NCBI GenBank assembly: GCA_041432705.1 | Contig: JAPWAE010000001.1 | Span: forward strand, 248,001-312,000 | Source of the DNA: Pauljensenia sp018375675 | GTDB taxonomy: Bacteria; Actinomycetota; Actinomycetes; Actinomycetales; Actinomycetaceae | Reading direction: 5' to 3' | DNA: 64,000 nt | Shown: piece by piece, positions 7,904 through 16,969 of the stretch | How the letters are laid out: each line of letters opens with the position of its first letter | Numbering within the stretch: position 1 is the stretch's first letter | Position numbers and translations under genes: made by a program | The notes under the pieces: model-generated | Told to the model about the DNA's origin: nothing | The model's input: only the letters and a program-made list of their open reading frames with translations | The model's database searches: none

Positions 7904-9259
7904 ATGCAGCACGGACGAGCATCGTCTGCCATAGCCGCTCGGAGCTTCGTCGGTCGCGGTCGGGTCATGAGCCTGCTGATGGCGCTATTCCTGTTCGCGG
8001 GCATCGGCCTCGCGATCCCCGGTTTCGCCGCGCGCGCCGATGATGCGGTCCCGCACTACGCCCTTCGGGCGGGGGACAAGCTCAAGGTCAATATCGCGAA
8101 CAATGCCGACTTCGCGGCCAAGTTCGCTGCAACCGGCCACTGGGGCCTCATCCTCGATCATGGGGGTGTCACTCCGCTCACACGCCCGACTTTCAAGCGC
8201 GGCGGCGAGACGGTCACGCCTTCGGACCCTGATCTGTGGGCCGCTCAGTCGTTGGAGGATTTGTATATCACCGCAGATGTGCCCGACGGCACGAACAATG
8301 TCGAGGGCGTGAAGTGGCTGCCGGGGGAGACGCACACAATTACCTTCGTGCTGTACCGCAGTGACTCTTCGGGCGTCGAACCCAACCCCATGTATGGCAC
8401 GGTGAGCATCTACACGCCGTACACCGACAATATCGACAATCCGACGCCTGCTCCCACCGCAGACCCGACGGCTTCGCCGGCTCGCACGGACGAGCCGACG
8501 GCCGAGCCTGCCCCCACGACGGATCCTGAGCCTGCTCCGACGAGCGAGCCGACCGCTGATCCAGCTCCGGTGCCCGCACCGGACCCGGTCGTTGAGCCCA
8601 CGACGGAGCCTTCCGTCGCTCCCGCACCGGTGCCCGACGACCCGCAGCTACCGGCCGTGCGCCCGAGCCCGACTCCTTCCGAGAGCGCGTCCCCCACGCC
8701 CAGCCCGTCCGCTTCCGCGACCGCTTCGCAGCCGTCCGAGACCCCCGTCTCGCCGATTAGCGACGTGTCCCAGCTCAACGACTCGAATAAGGGCGGTGTC
8801 AGCGCAGCCTTTACAGCCGGCCAGCTGACGATCAACGTGCCGTCGGAGAAGGCTGCCGTCGGCGACTGGGTGAGCGCCAATATCATGCAGACCGGCGAGG
8901 CCCGCTGGCTGCAGGTCGAGGATTCCAACAAGGTCACCATGGACCTCACGGGTCTGCCGACCGGTGAGTACAAGGTTGTTGTTGCAAACCGCTCGCACGA
9001 GCTCGTTGGATGGGCCGAATTTAAGGTCGCTTCCGCTGTCGGTGCAGCAGCGAACGGTTCGTCGGTGGACGCATCGGGTGCCGTGAAGCTTCACGCGGAG
9101 ATGCTGTCCTCCTCGCTCGCTGGCGATGAGTCCGAGGGACTCAACGGATACCTGCTCGGTGCCGGTGCCTGCATGCTGATCCTTGGCGGCCTCGTGGTTG
9201 TCCAGGTTCTCTCCGGTCCTAAGATTGGCTCTTCCTCGAGTGGAGTCACTCTGTCCTAA
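7904..9259 (+). CDS. Secreted membrane-anchored surface protein with Pro/Thr/Glu-rich stalk
   Basis: 451 residues, no recognised family. Signal peptide to about residue 45 (ending AARADD). A globular domain follows to about 175 (HYALRAGDKLKVNI, then WGLILDHGG and TFVLYRSDSSG). Then come about 110 residues of Pro/Thr/Ala/Asp/Glu repeats such as PTSEPTADPAP, and a second small domain around 290-375 with LTINVPSEKAAVGDWV and LPTGEYKVVVANRS. A C-terminal span (LLGAGACMLILGGLVVVQVL) is followed by a short Ser-rich tail. No LPxTG. The layout parallels the preceding gene, so the two probably form a surface pair. AAGGAG supports the ATG. Confidence 0.75.
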   Translation: MQHGRASSAIAARSFVGRGRVMSLLMALFLFAGIGLAIPGFAARADDAVPHYALRAGDKLKVNIANNADFAAKFAATGHWGLILDHGGVTPLTRPTFKRGGETVTPSDPDLWAAQSLEDLYITADVPDGTNNVEGVKWLPGETHTITFVLYRSDSSGVEPNPMYGTVSIYTPYTDNIDNPTPAPTADPTASPARTDEPTAEPAPTTDPEPAPTSEPTADPAPVPAPDPVVEPTTEPSVAPAPVPDDPQLPAVRPSPTPSESASPTPSPSASATASQPSETPVSPISDVSQLNDSNKGGVSAAFTAGQLTINVPSEKAAVGDWVSANIMQTGEARWLQVEDSNKVTMDLTGLPTGEYKVVVANRSHELVGWAEFKVASAVGAAANGSSVDASGAVKLHAEMLSSSLAGDESEGLNGYLLGAGACMLILGGLVVVQVLSGPKIGSSSSGVTLS

Positions 9260-9262
9260 GCT
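9257..9262 (+). promoter_or_regulatory. Candidate -10 box (TAAGCT) for leaderless rarA
   Basis: TAAGCT includes the stop codon of the previous gene and lies 7 bases before ATG 9270, with no Shine-Dalgarno. Confidence 0.35.
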
Positions 9263-9269
9263 AGGTTTC

Positions 9270-10613
9270 ATGGATCTGTTTGATTCTGAATCTGTCGACG
9301 AGTCGGGCGTGCCTGCTTTCAACGCGGGCGCGCCCCTCGCCGTTCGTATGCGACCGACGACCCTCGATGAGGTGGTTGGGCAGGCTCACTTGCTCGGTGA
9401 GGGGGCGCCGCTGCGCCGCCTTCTGTCGCCTGGTTCGAGTGACGGTGTCGCGGTTTCCTCAGTGGTGCTGTGGGGGCCGCCGGGTACGGGTAAGACGACC
9501 CTCGCTTATCTGATAGCGCGTGCCTCAGGGCGACGTTTCATTGAGCTGTCCGCGGTTTCCTCCGGCGTGAGCGACGTTCGGCGGGTCGTTGATGACGCGC
9601 GCCGAACCCTCGCCAGCGGTGGAGAAGAGACGATTCTGTTCGTCGACGAGGTGCATCGCTTTTCGAAGTCCCAGCAGGATTCGCTGCTTCCGGCGGTTGA
9701 GAATCGGTGGGTCGTTCTCGTCGCGGCGACGACGGAAAATCCGTCCTTCTCGGTTATTTCGCCGCTGCTCTCGCGCTCCCTCCTCTTGACGTTGCGCCCC
9801 CTGGACGCGGATGCAATCGAGAGGCTGATCCGCCGTGCGCTAGCCGATGAGCGGGGTCTTGCGGGGCATTTCTCCATTACGGACGAGGCCGTGGCCGGTC
9901 TCGTGCGCCTGGCGGGCTCGGATGCGCGCAAGTCGTTGACTCTCCTCGAGGCGGCGGCAGGCGTTGCCAGTGACGATGGCTCTGGTGAGATCACTGTCGC
10001 GAGCGTCGAGGCGGCGGCGAATCAGGCGCTCGTTCGATGGAGCAAGGACCAACACTACGATGTCGCGAGCGCGTTCATTAAGTCGATGCGCGGGTCCGAT
10101 GTGGACGCCTCGCTGCACTATCTCGCCCGCATGATTGAGGCTGGGGAAGACCCGCGCTTTATCGCGAGGCGCATCATGATCGCCGCTTCAGAGGAAATCG
10201 GGATGGCGGCTCCTGAGGTGCTCACGACGTGTGTGAGTGTCGCGCAGGGCGTTGCTCTCATTGGCATGCCCGAGGCGCGTCTCCTTCTTGCCCAGGCAGT
10301 TGTCGCCGTGGCGACAGCACCGAAATCGAACGCGACCTATCTGGCGATTGACCGCGCGATCGCGGATGTGCGCGCCGGTCGTGGGGGAGCGGTGCCCGAA
10401 CATTTGCGCGATGCGCACTATGCCGGTGCGAAGACTCTGGGCCATGGCGACGGGTACCTCTACGCCCACGATCAGCCTCATCATGTTGCCGCCCAACAGT
10501 ACCTTCCGGACGACCTGGAAGGCGCCCGTTACTACGAGCCAACCGAGAACGGACATGAGGCGATGCTCACGAAGCGACTCAGTGTGATTCGCAATCTGCT
10601 CAAAAGACGCTAG
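9270..10613 (+). CDS. rarA: Replication-associated recombination protein A (RarA/MgsA AAA+ ATPase)
   Basis: 447 residues from ATG 9270. Walker A GPPGTGKTT at residues 69-77 and Walker B ILFVDEVHRF (DEVH 126-129), followed by sensor 1 ATTENPSF. The C-terminal half has the MgsA tetramerisation pattern (SAFIKSMRGSDVDASLHYLARM, then DHAYAG-like DAHYAGAK). RarA acts at stalled replication forks. The frame is open further upstream, but that part overlaps the preceding surface-protein gene and encodes no family sequence. rarA before rpsD and alaS matches a common actinobacterial order. Confidence 0.95.
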   Translation: MDLFDSESVDESGVPAFNAGAPLAVRMRPTTLDEVVGQAHLLGEGAPLRRLLSPGSSDGVAVSSVVLWGPPGTGKTTLAYLIARASGRRFIELSAVSSGVSDVRRVVDDARRTLASGGEETILFVDEVHRFSKSQQDSLLPAVENRWVVLVAATTENPSFSVISPLLSRSLLLTLRPLDADAIERLIRRALADERGLAGHFSITDEAVAGLVRLAGSDARKSLTLLEAAAGVASDDGSGEITVASVEAAANQALVRWSKDQHYDVASAFIKSMRGSDVDASLHYLARMIEAGEDPRFIARRIMIAASEEIGMAAPEVLTTCVSVAQGVALIGMPEARLLLAQAVVAVATAPKSNATYLAIDRAIADVRAGRGGAVPEHLRDAHYAGAKTLGHGDGYLYAHDQPHHVAAQQYLPDDLEGARYYEPTENGHEAMLTKRLSVIRNLLKRR

Positions 10614-10687
10614 GATGGAACAGTTGTCCGCACCAGCGGGCACCTGGGGCCTTAGCCGACGGATCGATGTGATCCTGGAGTTGGCCC

Positions 10688-10708
10688 CATGCCGGGATTC
10701 CCGGCATG
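10688..10708 (+). promoter_or_regulatory. Stem-loop in the rpsD leader
   Basis: A perfect 10-bp inverted repeat (CATGCCGGGA, 1 base, TCCCGGCATG) lies 24 bases before the rpsD ATG. There is no U-tract, so it is more likely a leader element (S4 autoregulation or RNA stability) than a terminator for rarA. Confidence 0.5.
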
Positions 10709-10732
10709 ACATGAGAAACAGGAAGAAGAAAC

Positions 10733-11356
10733 ATGGCAACGAATCGTTCCCGCAAGCAGGTGCGCGAGTCCCGCGCCCTCGGTCTGGCTCTGACCCCCAA
10801 GGCCGTTCGCTACTTCGAGAAGCGCCCCTACGGCCCCGGTGAGCACGGCCGTACCCGTCGCCGCCAGGACTCCGACTACGCCGTTCGTCTGAAGGAAAAG
10901 CAGCGTCTGCGCGCTCAGTACGGCATCCGTGAGTCGCAGCTGCGCCGCGCCTTCGAAGAGGCCCGTCGCACCGCTGGCCTGACCGGTGAGAACCTGGTCG
11001 AGCTGCTCGAGATGCGTCTCGACGCTCTCGTCCTGCGCGCTGGCTTCGCCCGCACCATTCAGCAGGCCCGCCAGTTCGTCGTGCACCGTCACATCCTCGT
11101 TGATGGCAAGATCGTCGACCGTCCCTCGTTCCGCGTGAAGCCCGGCCAGACCCTGCAGGTTAAGCCGAAGTCGCAGACCACGGTTCCCTTCGAGATCGCC
11201 GCTGAGGGTATTCACCGCGACGTGCTGCCCGCCGTCCCCGAGTACCTGGATGTCGAGCTGTCCCGCCTCAAGGCGACGCTGGTGCGTCGCCCCAAGCGCG
11301 CTGAGGTCCCCGTGACCGTTGACGTCCAGATGGTCGTCGAGCACTACTCGCGCTGA
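10733..11356 (+). CDS. rpsD: 30S ribosomal protein S4
   Basis: 207 residues, standard length for S4, the primary 16S-binding protein of the small-subunit body. The N-terminus (MATNRSRKQVRESRALG) and the S4 RNA-binding domain at about 94-155 (MRLDALVLRAGFARTIQQAR) are typical. It lacks the four zinc-binding cysteines, so it is the zinc-free form. A purine-rich AGGAAGAAGAA precedes the ATG. It stands alone rather than in an alpha-operon context, and a strong terminator follows. Confidence 0.97.
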   Translation: MATNRSRKQVRESRALGLALTPKAVRYFEKRPYGPGEHGRTRRRQDSDYAVRLKEKQRLRAQYGIRESQLRRAFEEARRTAGLTGENLVELLEMRLDALVLRAGFARTIQQARQFVVHRHILVDGKIVDRPSFRVKPGQTLQVKPKSQTTVPFEIAAEGIHRDVLPAVPEYLDVELSRLKATLVRRPKRAEVPVTVDVQMVVEHYSR

Positions 11357-11368
11357 CACTAGTCAACT

Positions 11369-11405
11369 CCGCGCCCCCGAGCGACGCTCGGGGGCGCGGT
11401 TTTTT
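11369..11405 (+). terminator. Rho-independent terminator after rpsD
   Basis: Perfect 13-bp stem CCGCGCCCCCGAG (11369-11381) with its complement at 11387-11399, 5-base loop, then six T (11400-11405). Confidence 0.92.
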
Positions 11406-11462
11406 CTTTCATTCCACTGTCCGCTTGCGCGCGCCGATGTGCCGTGAGGGGCGCCAACCGTC

Positions 11463-11468
11463 TAACAT
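11463..11468 (+). promoter_or_regulatory. Candidate -10 box (TAACAT) for alaS
   Basis: TAACAT lies 8 bases before ATG 11477, with no Shine-Dalgarno, directly after the rpsD terminator. Confidence 0.45.
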
Positions 11469-11476
11469 GGGGAACT

Positions 11477-14185
11477 ATGCGTACGTCTGAAATCCGCACC
11501 CGCTGGCTCGACTACTTCGAGAAGCAGGGTCATGAGATTCGTCCTTCAGTTTCTCTCGTCTCTCCGGAGCCCTCGATCCTGTTCACGATCGCGGGCATGG
11601 TTCCGTTCATCCCCTACATCACGGGCGTTGAGCCCGCGCCGTGGCCGCGCGCCGCGTCGGTTCAGAAGTGCATCCGCACGAACGACATCGACAACGTCGG
11701 CAAGACCACCCGTCACGGCACGTTCTTCCAGATGAACGGTAACTTCTCCTTCGGCGATTACTTCAAGGAAGGTGCGATCAACTACGCGTGGGAGCTGCTG
11801 ACCGGCTCGCGCGACGAGGGCAAATACGGCCTGGATGGCGATCGCTTCTGGGTGACCCTGTGGGATCAGGACGACGAGGCTTTCGACGTGCTGACGAAGC
11901 AGATTGGCATGGACCCCAAGCACATCGTACGACTGCCGCGCGAGGAGAACTTCTGGGACACGGGTCAGCCTGGCCCGGCGGGTCCCTGTGCTGAGTGGCA
12001 CTACGACCGCGGTCCCGAGTACGGCCCCGAGGCCGTGGGCGGTACCGTCGACCCTGGTGGCGACCGTTACCTTGAGGTGTGGAACCTGGTGTTCGACCAG
12101 TACATGCGTGGTGAGGGCTCCGGCAAGGACTATCCGCTGCTGGGCGAGCTGGACAAGAAGGCGATCGATACGGGCGCTGGCCTGGAGCGTTTGGCCTTCG
12201 TCATGCAGGACAAGCCGAACATGTACGAGATCGACGAGGTCTTCCCCGTCATCGAGGCCGCCATGCAGATGAGCGGTAAGCGCTACGGCCTGGGCGCTGC
12301 GGGCCCCGAGGCCGGCGCCGCTTACGACGACGACGTGCGCATGCGCGTCGTGGCCGACCACGTGCGTTCCTCCCTTATGCTCATCGGAGACGGGGTGCGT
12401 CCCGGCAACGATGGCCGCGGCTACGTGCTGCGCCGCCTGATCCGCCGCGCGGTTCGCTCGATGCGTCTGCTCGGCGTCGACGAGGCGACGATGCCCACGC
12501 TGCTCACGGCGTCGAAGGACGCGATGAAGGCGTCGTACCCCGAGCTTGAGACCAACTGGAAGACGATCTCTGAGGTCGCTTACGCGGAGGAAGATGCGTT
12601 CCGTCGCACCCTGAGCGCCGGCACGACGATTCTGGATGCGGCGGTTGCAACGGCGAAGGAATCGAAGGGCGCCCCCGTGATTTCTGGTGCGTCGGCGTTC
12701 TCGCTGCACGACACCTACGGCTTCCCGATCGATCTGACCCTCGAGATGGCCGCCGAGCAGGGCGTGTCGGTCGACGAGGAGGGCTTCCGCACTCTGATGG
12801 CCGAGCAGAAGGAGCGCGCACGCGCCGACGCTCGCTCGAAGAAGACCGGCCATACCGACGTCCGCATTTTCCATGACATCGAGAAGGCGATGGGTGGCGG
12901 CTCGACGTTCCTGGGCTACACGGAGCAGGCTGCTGAGGCCACCGTTGAGGCTCTGCTCGTTGACGGTGTGGCAGCTCCCGCTGCCAGCGCTCCTGCCGAA
13001 GTTGAGGTCATTCTCGATCGCACTCCGTTCTACGCCGAGATGGGTGGCCAGCTCGCCGACCACGGCACCATCCGTCTCGCGGGCGGTGGCGTCGTTGAGG
13101 TCCACGATGTCCAGGCCCCGATCCGTGGCCTGAGCGTCCACCGCGGCACCCTGACCGAGGGCGGCATGACGGTGGGTGAGAAGGCGTACGCCGAGATTGA
13201 CGGCCAGCGTCGTCTCGCCATTGCGCGTGCTCACACCGCCACGCACATGGTGTACGCGGGTCTGCGTAACGTCGTCTCGGAGGACGCCACCCAGGCGGGC
13301 TCGGAGAACTCGCCGTCGCGCCTGCGCTTCGACTTCCGTCACGGGTCCGCTCTTGAAGGCTCGCAGCTGAGCGATATTGAGGCTCTCGTCAACGAGAAGC
13401 TCGCCGAGGACCTGGCTGTGACCACCGAGGTCATGAGCATCGATGCCGCGCGTGAAGCCGGCGCCATCGCGCTGTTCGGTGAGAAGTACGGCTCCGAGGT
13501 TCGCGTTGTCACCATCGGCGATGGGTTTGACCGTGAGCTGTGCGGTGGCACCCACGTGCCGACGACCGGTCACATCGGCCGCATCACGGTGCTCTCCGAG
13601 GGATCCGTTGGCTCGGGCGTGCGTCGCATCGACGCCCTGGTGGGCGACGGCGCATACGAGTTCCAGGCCAAGGAACACGCGCTCGTCAACCAGCTCTCCC
13701 AGCTAGTGGGCGGCCGCGCCGACGAACTGCCCGAGCGCATTGAGTCGCTGCTGGCCAAGCTGCGCGAGTCCGAGAAGGAACTCGAGAAGATCCGCACGGC
13801 ACAGGCTCTGAGCCAGGGCGCCGATCTGGCAGCTTCCGCGAAGGCTATCGGTCCCGTGACCGTCGTCGCCTCCGCAGTTGGCGAGATGCCGTCCGCGGAC
13901 GCTCTGCGTACCCTTGCGCTGGATGTGCGCGACCGCCTCGGCAATGAGCGCGGGACGGTCGTCGCCCTCGGTGGTGTCGTCGGCGGCAAGCCCTCGCTCG
14001 TTGTGGCGACGAACGAGGCAGCGCGTGAGGCATCGGTGAAGGCCGGTGCGCTGGTTCGCGCGGTCGGTAAGCACATGGGCGGTGGCGGCGGTGGCCGTGA
14101 CGATATCGCTCAGGGCGGCGGCACCAAGCCTGAGGGTATTGCCGACGCTATTGACGCGATCCGCAAGGAAATCGAGGCTCTGTGA
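11477..14185 (+). CDS. alaS: Alanine--tRNA ligase
   Basis: 902 residues. ATG 11477 gives the family N-terminus (MRTSEIRTRWLDYFEKQGHE). The order is class II catalytic core (FQMNGNFSFGDYFKEGA, RHGTFFQM), a tRNA-recognition middle, an editing domain with zinc ligands His586 and His590 (HTATH) and Cys689 and His693 (CGGTH), and a C-terminal DHHA1-like domain with the Gly-rich GGGGGGRDD motif. It charges tRNA-Ala and clears mischarged Ser/Gly. The stop overlaps the ruvX start by 4 bases, so it begins a translationally coupled five-gene run. Confidence 0.97.
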   Translation: MRTSEIRTRWLDYFEKQGHEIRPSVSLVSPEPSILFTIAGMVPFIPYITGVEPAPWPRAASVQKCIRTNDIDNVGKTTRHGTFFQMNGNFSFGDYFKEGAINYAWELLTGSRDEGKYGLDGDRFWVTLWDQDDEAFDVLTKQIGMDPKHIVRLPREENFWDTGQPGPAGPCAEWHYDRGPEYGPEAVGGTVDPGGDRYLEVWNLVFDQYMRGEGSGKDYPLLGELDKKAIDTGAGLERLAFVMQDKPNMYEIDEVFPVIEAAMQMSGKRYGLGAAGPEAGAAYDDDVRMRVVADHVRSSLMLIGDGVRPGNDGRGYVLRRLIRRAVRSMRLLGVDEATMPTLLTASKDAMKASYPELETNWKTISEVAYAEEDAFRRTLSAGTTILDAAVATAKESKGAPVISGASAFSLHDTYGFPIDLTLEMAAEQGVSVDEEGFRTLMAEQKERARADARSKKTGHTDVRIFHDIEKAMGGGSTFLGYTEQAAEATVEALLVDGVAAPAASAPAEVEVILDRTPFYAEMGGQLADHGTIRLAGGGVVEVHDVQAPIRGLSVHRGTLTEGGMTVGEKAYAEIDGQRRLAIARAHTATHMVYAGLRNVVSEDATQAGSENSPSRLRFDFRHGSALEGSQLSDIEALVNEKLAEDLAVTTEVMSIDAAREAGAIALFGEKYGSEVRVVTIGDGFDRELCGGTHVPTTGHIGRITVLSEGSVGSGVRRIDALVGDGAYEFQAKEHALVNQLSQLVGGRADELPERIESLLAKLRESEKELEKIRTAQALSQGADLAASAKAIGPVTVVASAVGEMPSADALRTLALDVRDRLGNERGTVVALGGVVGGKPSLVVATNEAAREASVKAGALVRAVGKHMGGGGGGRDDIAQGGGTKPEGIADAIDAIRKEIEAL

Positions 14186-14670
14186 GTATTCGTCGGGGTA
14201 TTCGTATCGGCGTGGACGTCGGCACCGTGCGTGTCGGCGTCAGCCGGTGCGATCCCGACGGTATTCTCACGATGCCCGTTGAAACCCTTCACAGGGCCCC
14301 CGACTTGTCCGATCTTGATCGCTTGGCCGACATTGTGCGTAGCCACGGCGCGATCGAAGTGATCGTTGGACTCCCTCGGCACTTGCGTGGGGGAGAGGGT
14401 ATCTCCGCGAAGGGGGCGCGTAAGTATGCGCGCCGCATTAAGAAGCTTGTTCCCGATGTTCGCGTGGCGATGGTCGATGAACGCATGACGTCCAATCAGG
14501 CGCACGCGCGTCTTCGCGCATCCGGGATTCCTGAGATCGAGCATCGCAGCGTCATCGACCAGGTCGCGGCGCAGATCATTTTGGAACAGGCCCTCGAGCT
14601 CGAACGCATGGGCGGTCGAGCTCCCGGTGAGGAAATCATCCTCGAACCAAGCGAAGGAGCGCACGCATGA
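14182..14670 (+). CDS. ruvX: Putative Holliday junction resolvase / pre-16S rRNA nuclease YqgF
   Basis: 162 residues, RNase H-like fold. Acidic residues at the expected places are Asp12 (GVDVGT), Glu100 (VDERMTS) and Asp126 (IDQVAA). The family is implicated in 16S rRNA 5'-end maturation and was earlier proposed to resolve Holliday junctions. The GTG start overlaps the alaS stop (GTGA), and its stop overlaps the next start (ATGA). The alaS-ruvX-mltG order is widely conserved in actinobacteria. Confidence 0.94.
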   Translation: MSIRRGIRIGVDVGTVRVGVSRCDPDGILTMPVETLHRAPDLSDLDRLADIVRSHGAIEVIVGLPRHLRGGEGISAKGARKYARRIKKLVPDVRVAMVDERMTSNQAHARLRASGIPEIEHRSVIDQVAAQIILEQALELERMGGRAPGEEIILEPSEGAHA

Positions 14671-16103
14671 GTACGCCTCCCCCTTACCCCTTCCGTTCTC
14701 GTCGAGAGATTCATTCTGGCGAGCGAAAGGTCTATTCCGATGCTGAGCTACACGAGCAGCATGCATCGCAGGACATGACCGCGACGCCCGCTCAGGGAAC
14801 TGACGTGGGTGACGGTTCCTCTCGTGATGAGGTCGTGGCGCCCGTCCGAGAGACGGCTCAGCGTGAGCGCACGCTTCCCTCTTTCGACGAGGTGACGGAT
14901 ACGGGCGCGACTCCTCGCGTCTCCGGTGGGGCGCTGCGTCAGCGCAGTGCAGTGCAGGGAGCAGAATCGCCTTCTGAGACCACGGGCATGCGTTCTCGCC
15001 GCCTCGCCAGTGAACGGCGAGCGGCGCGTAAGCGCAAGCGCCGTCGTCGGGTGCGGTCCTTCTTTATTATCGTTCTGGTGCTCGGCCTGCTGGCCGGTGC
15101 CAGCTACGTCGCCTACGATCAGCTCTTCAACTCGTCGACGACTGCATCGGATGATTTCCCCGGGCCGGGCACCGGCTCGGTTGAGGTGACGATCGCGGAG
15201 AATTCGTCTGGTCGCGATATCGGCCAGACGCTCGTGGATGCGGGTGTCGTGAAGTCCGTCGGAGCCTTCGTGCGTCAGTTTGAGAAGACGTCTGCGTCGA
15301 TGTCCATTCGCCCTGGTACGTACCGCTTGAAGCTACAGATGAGTGCAGCCGGTGCGCTCGCAGGCCTGCTGGACGAGACGAACCGCGTTGATTCGACGAT
15401 TACGATCACGTCGGGTCAGAAGATGTCCGAGGTCAAGAAGCGGATCGTTGACATCATGGGTGTCACCGAGGAACAGGTGGACGCTGCTTTCGCCGACACG
15501 GAAGCGATTGGCCTGCCGTCTGAGGCCGGTGGAAATGCCGAGGGATGGCTGCTGCCCGGTTCCTACGAGGTCTCCGAGGACGACACTCCGACGACCGTTA
15601 TCGCGCGGATGGTGAAGGGCACCGTCGATGAGCTTGATCGTCTCGGAGTCGCCCCCGCGGATCGGCAGACAGTCCTGATTAAGGCGTCGATCGTGGATGG
15701 TGAAATGAATATCGACAAGTACATGCCGATGGTCGCTCGCGTCATCGAGAATCGCCTCGCCGATACGAACGGTGAGACGAAGGGGTACCTCGGCATGGAC
15801 TCGACCGTCCTCTACGGCGTCGGGAAGACCAGCGGCGTTCCGGACCAGGCGGACCTTGACAACGACAATCCGTACAACACGCGCCTGCACGCAGGTCTGC
15901 CTCCGACCCCGATCGGACAGCCTTCCGAGAAGGCCATCAAGGCCGTCCTGGACCCGGCTGAGGGCAACTGGCTGTACTTTGTCACCGTTAACCTGGACAC
16001 GGGTGAGACCCTGTTTGCCTCGACTCTCGAGGAACAGGAGAAGAACCGCGAACAGTTCAAGGCGTACTGCAGCGCGAACCCGAAGGTCTGCACCGCGTCA
16101 TGA
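14667..16103 (+). CDS. mltG: Endolytic murein transglycosylase MltG (YceG family)
   Basis: 478 residues. A charged cytoplasmic region of about 130 residues ends in a basic run (RKRKRRRRVR). It is followed by one span at about 131-150, a LysM-like region and the YceG catalytic domain (KASIVDGEMNIDKYMPMVARVIENRL region). Glu346, in the DGEM part, is the probable catalytic residue. MltG cleaves nascent glycan strands at the outer membrane face and so limits peptidoglycan chain length. The N-terminal cytoplasmic part is long compared with proteobacterial MltG, a usual actinobacterial feature. It overlaps ruvX and aroE by 4 bases each. Confidence 0.93.
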   Translation: MSTPPPYPFRSRREIHSGERKVYSDAELHEQHASQDMTATPAQGTDVGDGSSRDEVVAPVRETAQRERTLPSFDEVTDTGATPRVSGGALRQRSAVQGAESPSETTGMRSRRLASERRAARKRKRRRRVRSFFIIVLVLGLLAGASYVAYDQLFNSSTTASDDFPGPGTGSVEVTIAENSSGRDIGQTLVDAGVVKSVGAFVRQFEKTSASMSIRPGTYRLKLQMSAAGALAGLLDETNRVDSTITITSGQKMSEVKKRIVDIMGVTEEQVDAAFADTEAIGLPSEAGGNAEGWLLPGSYEVSEDDTPTTVIARMVKGTVDELDRLGVAPADRQTVLIKASIVDGEMNIDKYMPMVARVIENRLADTNGETKGYLGMDSTVLYGVGKTSGVPDQADLDNDNPYNTRLHAGLPPTPIGQPSEKAIKAVLDPAEGNWLYFVTVNLDTGETLFASTLEEQEKNREQFKAYCSANPKVCTAS

Positions 16104-16969
16104 TGTGGGCCGGTGTCATCGGTTCCCCGATCGAGCACTCCCTGTCCCCGGTAATCCACCGGGCGGCATGGGAGGACCTCGGCGTTGAGGGGTGGGAGTA
16201 CCGCCGCATCGAGCAGGACGAGTCGAGCCTGCCCGAGTTCATCTCAGGGTTGGACGAGTCCTTCCGCGGCCTATCCGTGACGATGCCCTGCAAACAGGCG
16301 ATCATTCCGCTTCTGGATGCGATCGATCCGCTTGCCACTGGAGTTGGCGCCGTCAACACGGTGGTTCCATCCTCCGGCGTACTCGCTGGCTTCAACACGG
16401 ACGTCACGGGGATCGCGTCGGCGATTCGGCGCGCATGCTCGCAGGCGGACCGTACGCTCCCCACAAAAGCCGTCGTGCTCGGGGCGCGTGCCACGGCCTC
16501 GTCTGCGCTTGCTGCCCTCGGTGAACTTGGCATCGTGACCTCCACTGTTGCTGCGCGCCGTTTCGGGGGACCCGGTTCCGTCGTTGCTGCATCCTCGCGA
16601 CTGGGCGTCAGCATCGAACAGGTTCTCTGGTCGGATCGTGACGCAGTTCTTCGTGCCGTCAGCGCTGCTGATCTCGTGATCTCGACGCTGCCCGCAGGTG
16701 TTGCTGACCCTCTTGCCGAGCACATGACAGTCCGCGAGGGCCAGATTCTCCTTGACGTTGTCTATTCTCCTCGTGAGACGGCCCTACGCAGCGCCTTCGA
16801 GAGGAACGGTGGCATCGTTGCCGAAGGCACCGACATGCTCATCTACCAGGCGGCAGCGCAGGTGCAGCTCATGACAGGACGTAGCCCGGAGCCCGATGTC
16901 ATGCGCCGCGCCCTGGAGGCAGAACTTGCTCGGCGTGCGCGGGCGAGCGGGGGAGGAGCTGCCTCGTGA
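16100..16969 (+). CDS. aroE: Shikimate dehydrogenase
   Basis: 289 residues. The N-terminus VIGSPIEHSLSPVIH is the shikimate-binding signature; Lys65 in VTMPCK and Asp101 in NTD are the catalytic pair. The nucleotide-binding loop reads GARATASSA rather than the usual GAGG, so cofactor preference is uncertain. It reduces 3-dehydroshikimate with NADPH in aromatic amino acid synthesis. ATG 16100 overlaps the mltG stop; ATG 16103 is an equal alternative. The stop overlaps the next start (GTGA). Confidence 0.93.
   Translation: MMWAGVIGSPIEHSLSPVIHRAAWEDLGVEGWEYRRIEQDESSLPEFISGLDESFRGLSVTMPCKQAIIPLLDAIDPLATGVGAVNTVVPSSGVLAGFNTDVTGIASAIRRACSQADRTLPTKAVVLGARATASSALAALGELGIVTSTVAARRFGGPGSVVAASSRLGVSIEQVLWSDRDAVLRAVSAADLVISTLPAGVADPLAEHMTVREGQILLDVVYSPRETALRSAFERNGGIVAEGTDMLIYQAAAQVQLMTGRSPEPDVMRRALEAELARRARASGGGAAS

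Noticed and set aside
11546..13678. 710-codon open frame on the minus strand opposite alaS
   Set aside because: It is a codon-phase shadow of a high-GC gene; alaS has all motifs and no family pattern is seen in the antisense product.
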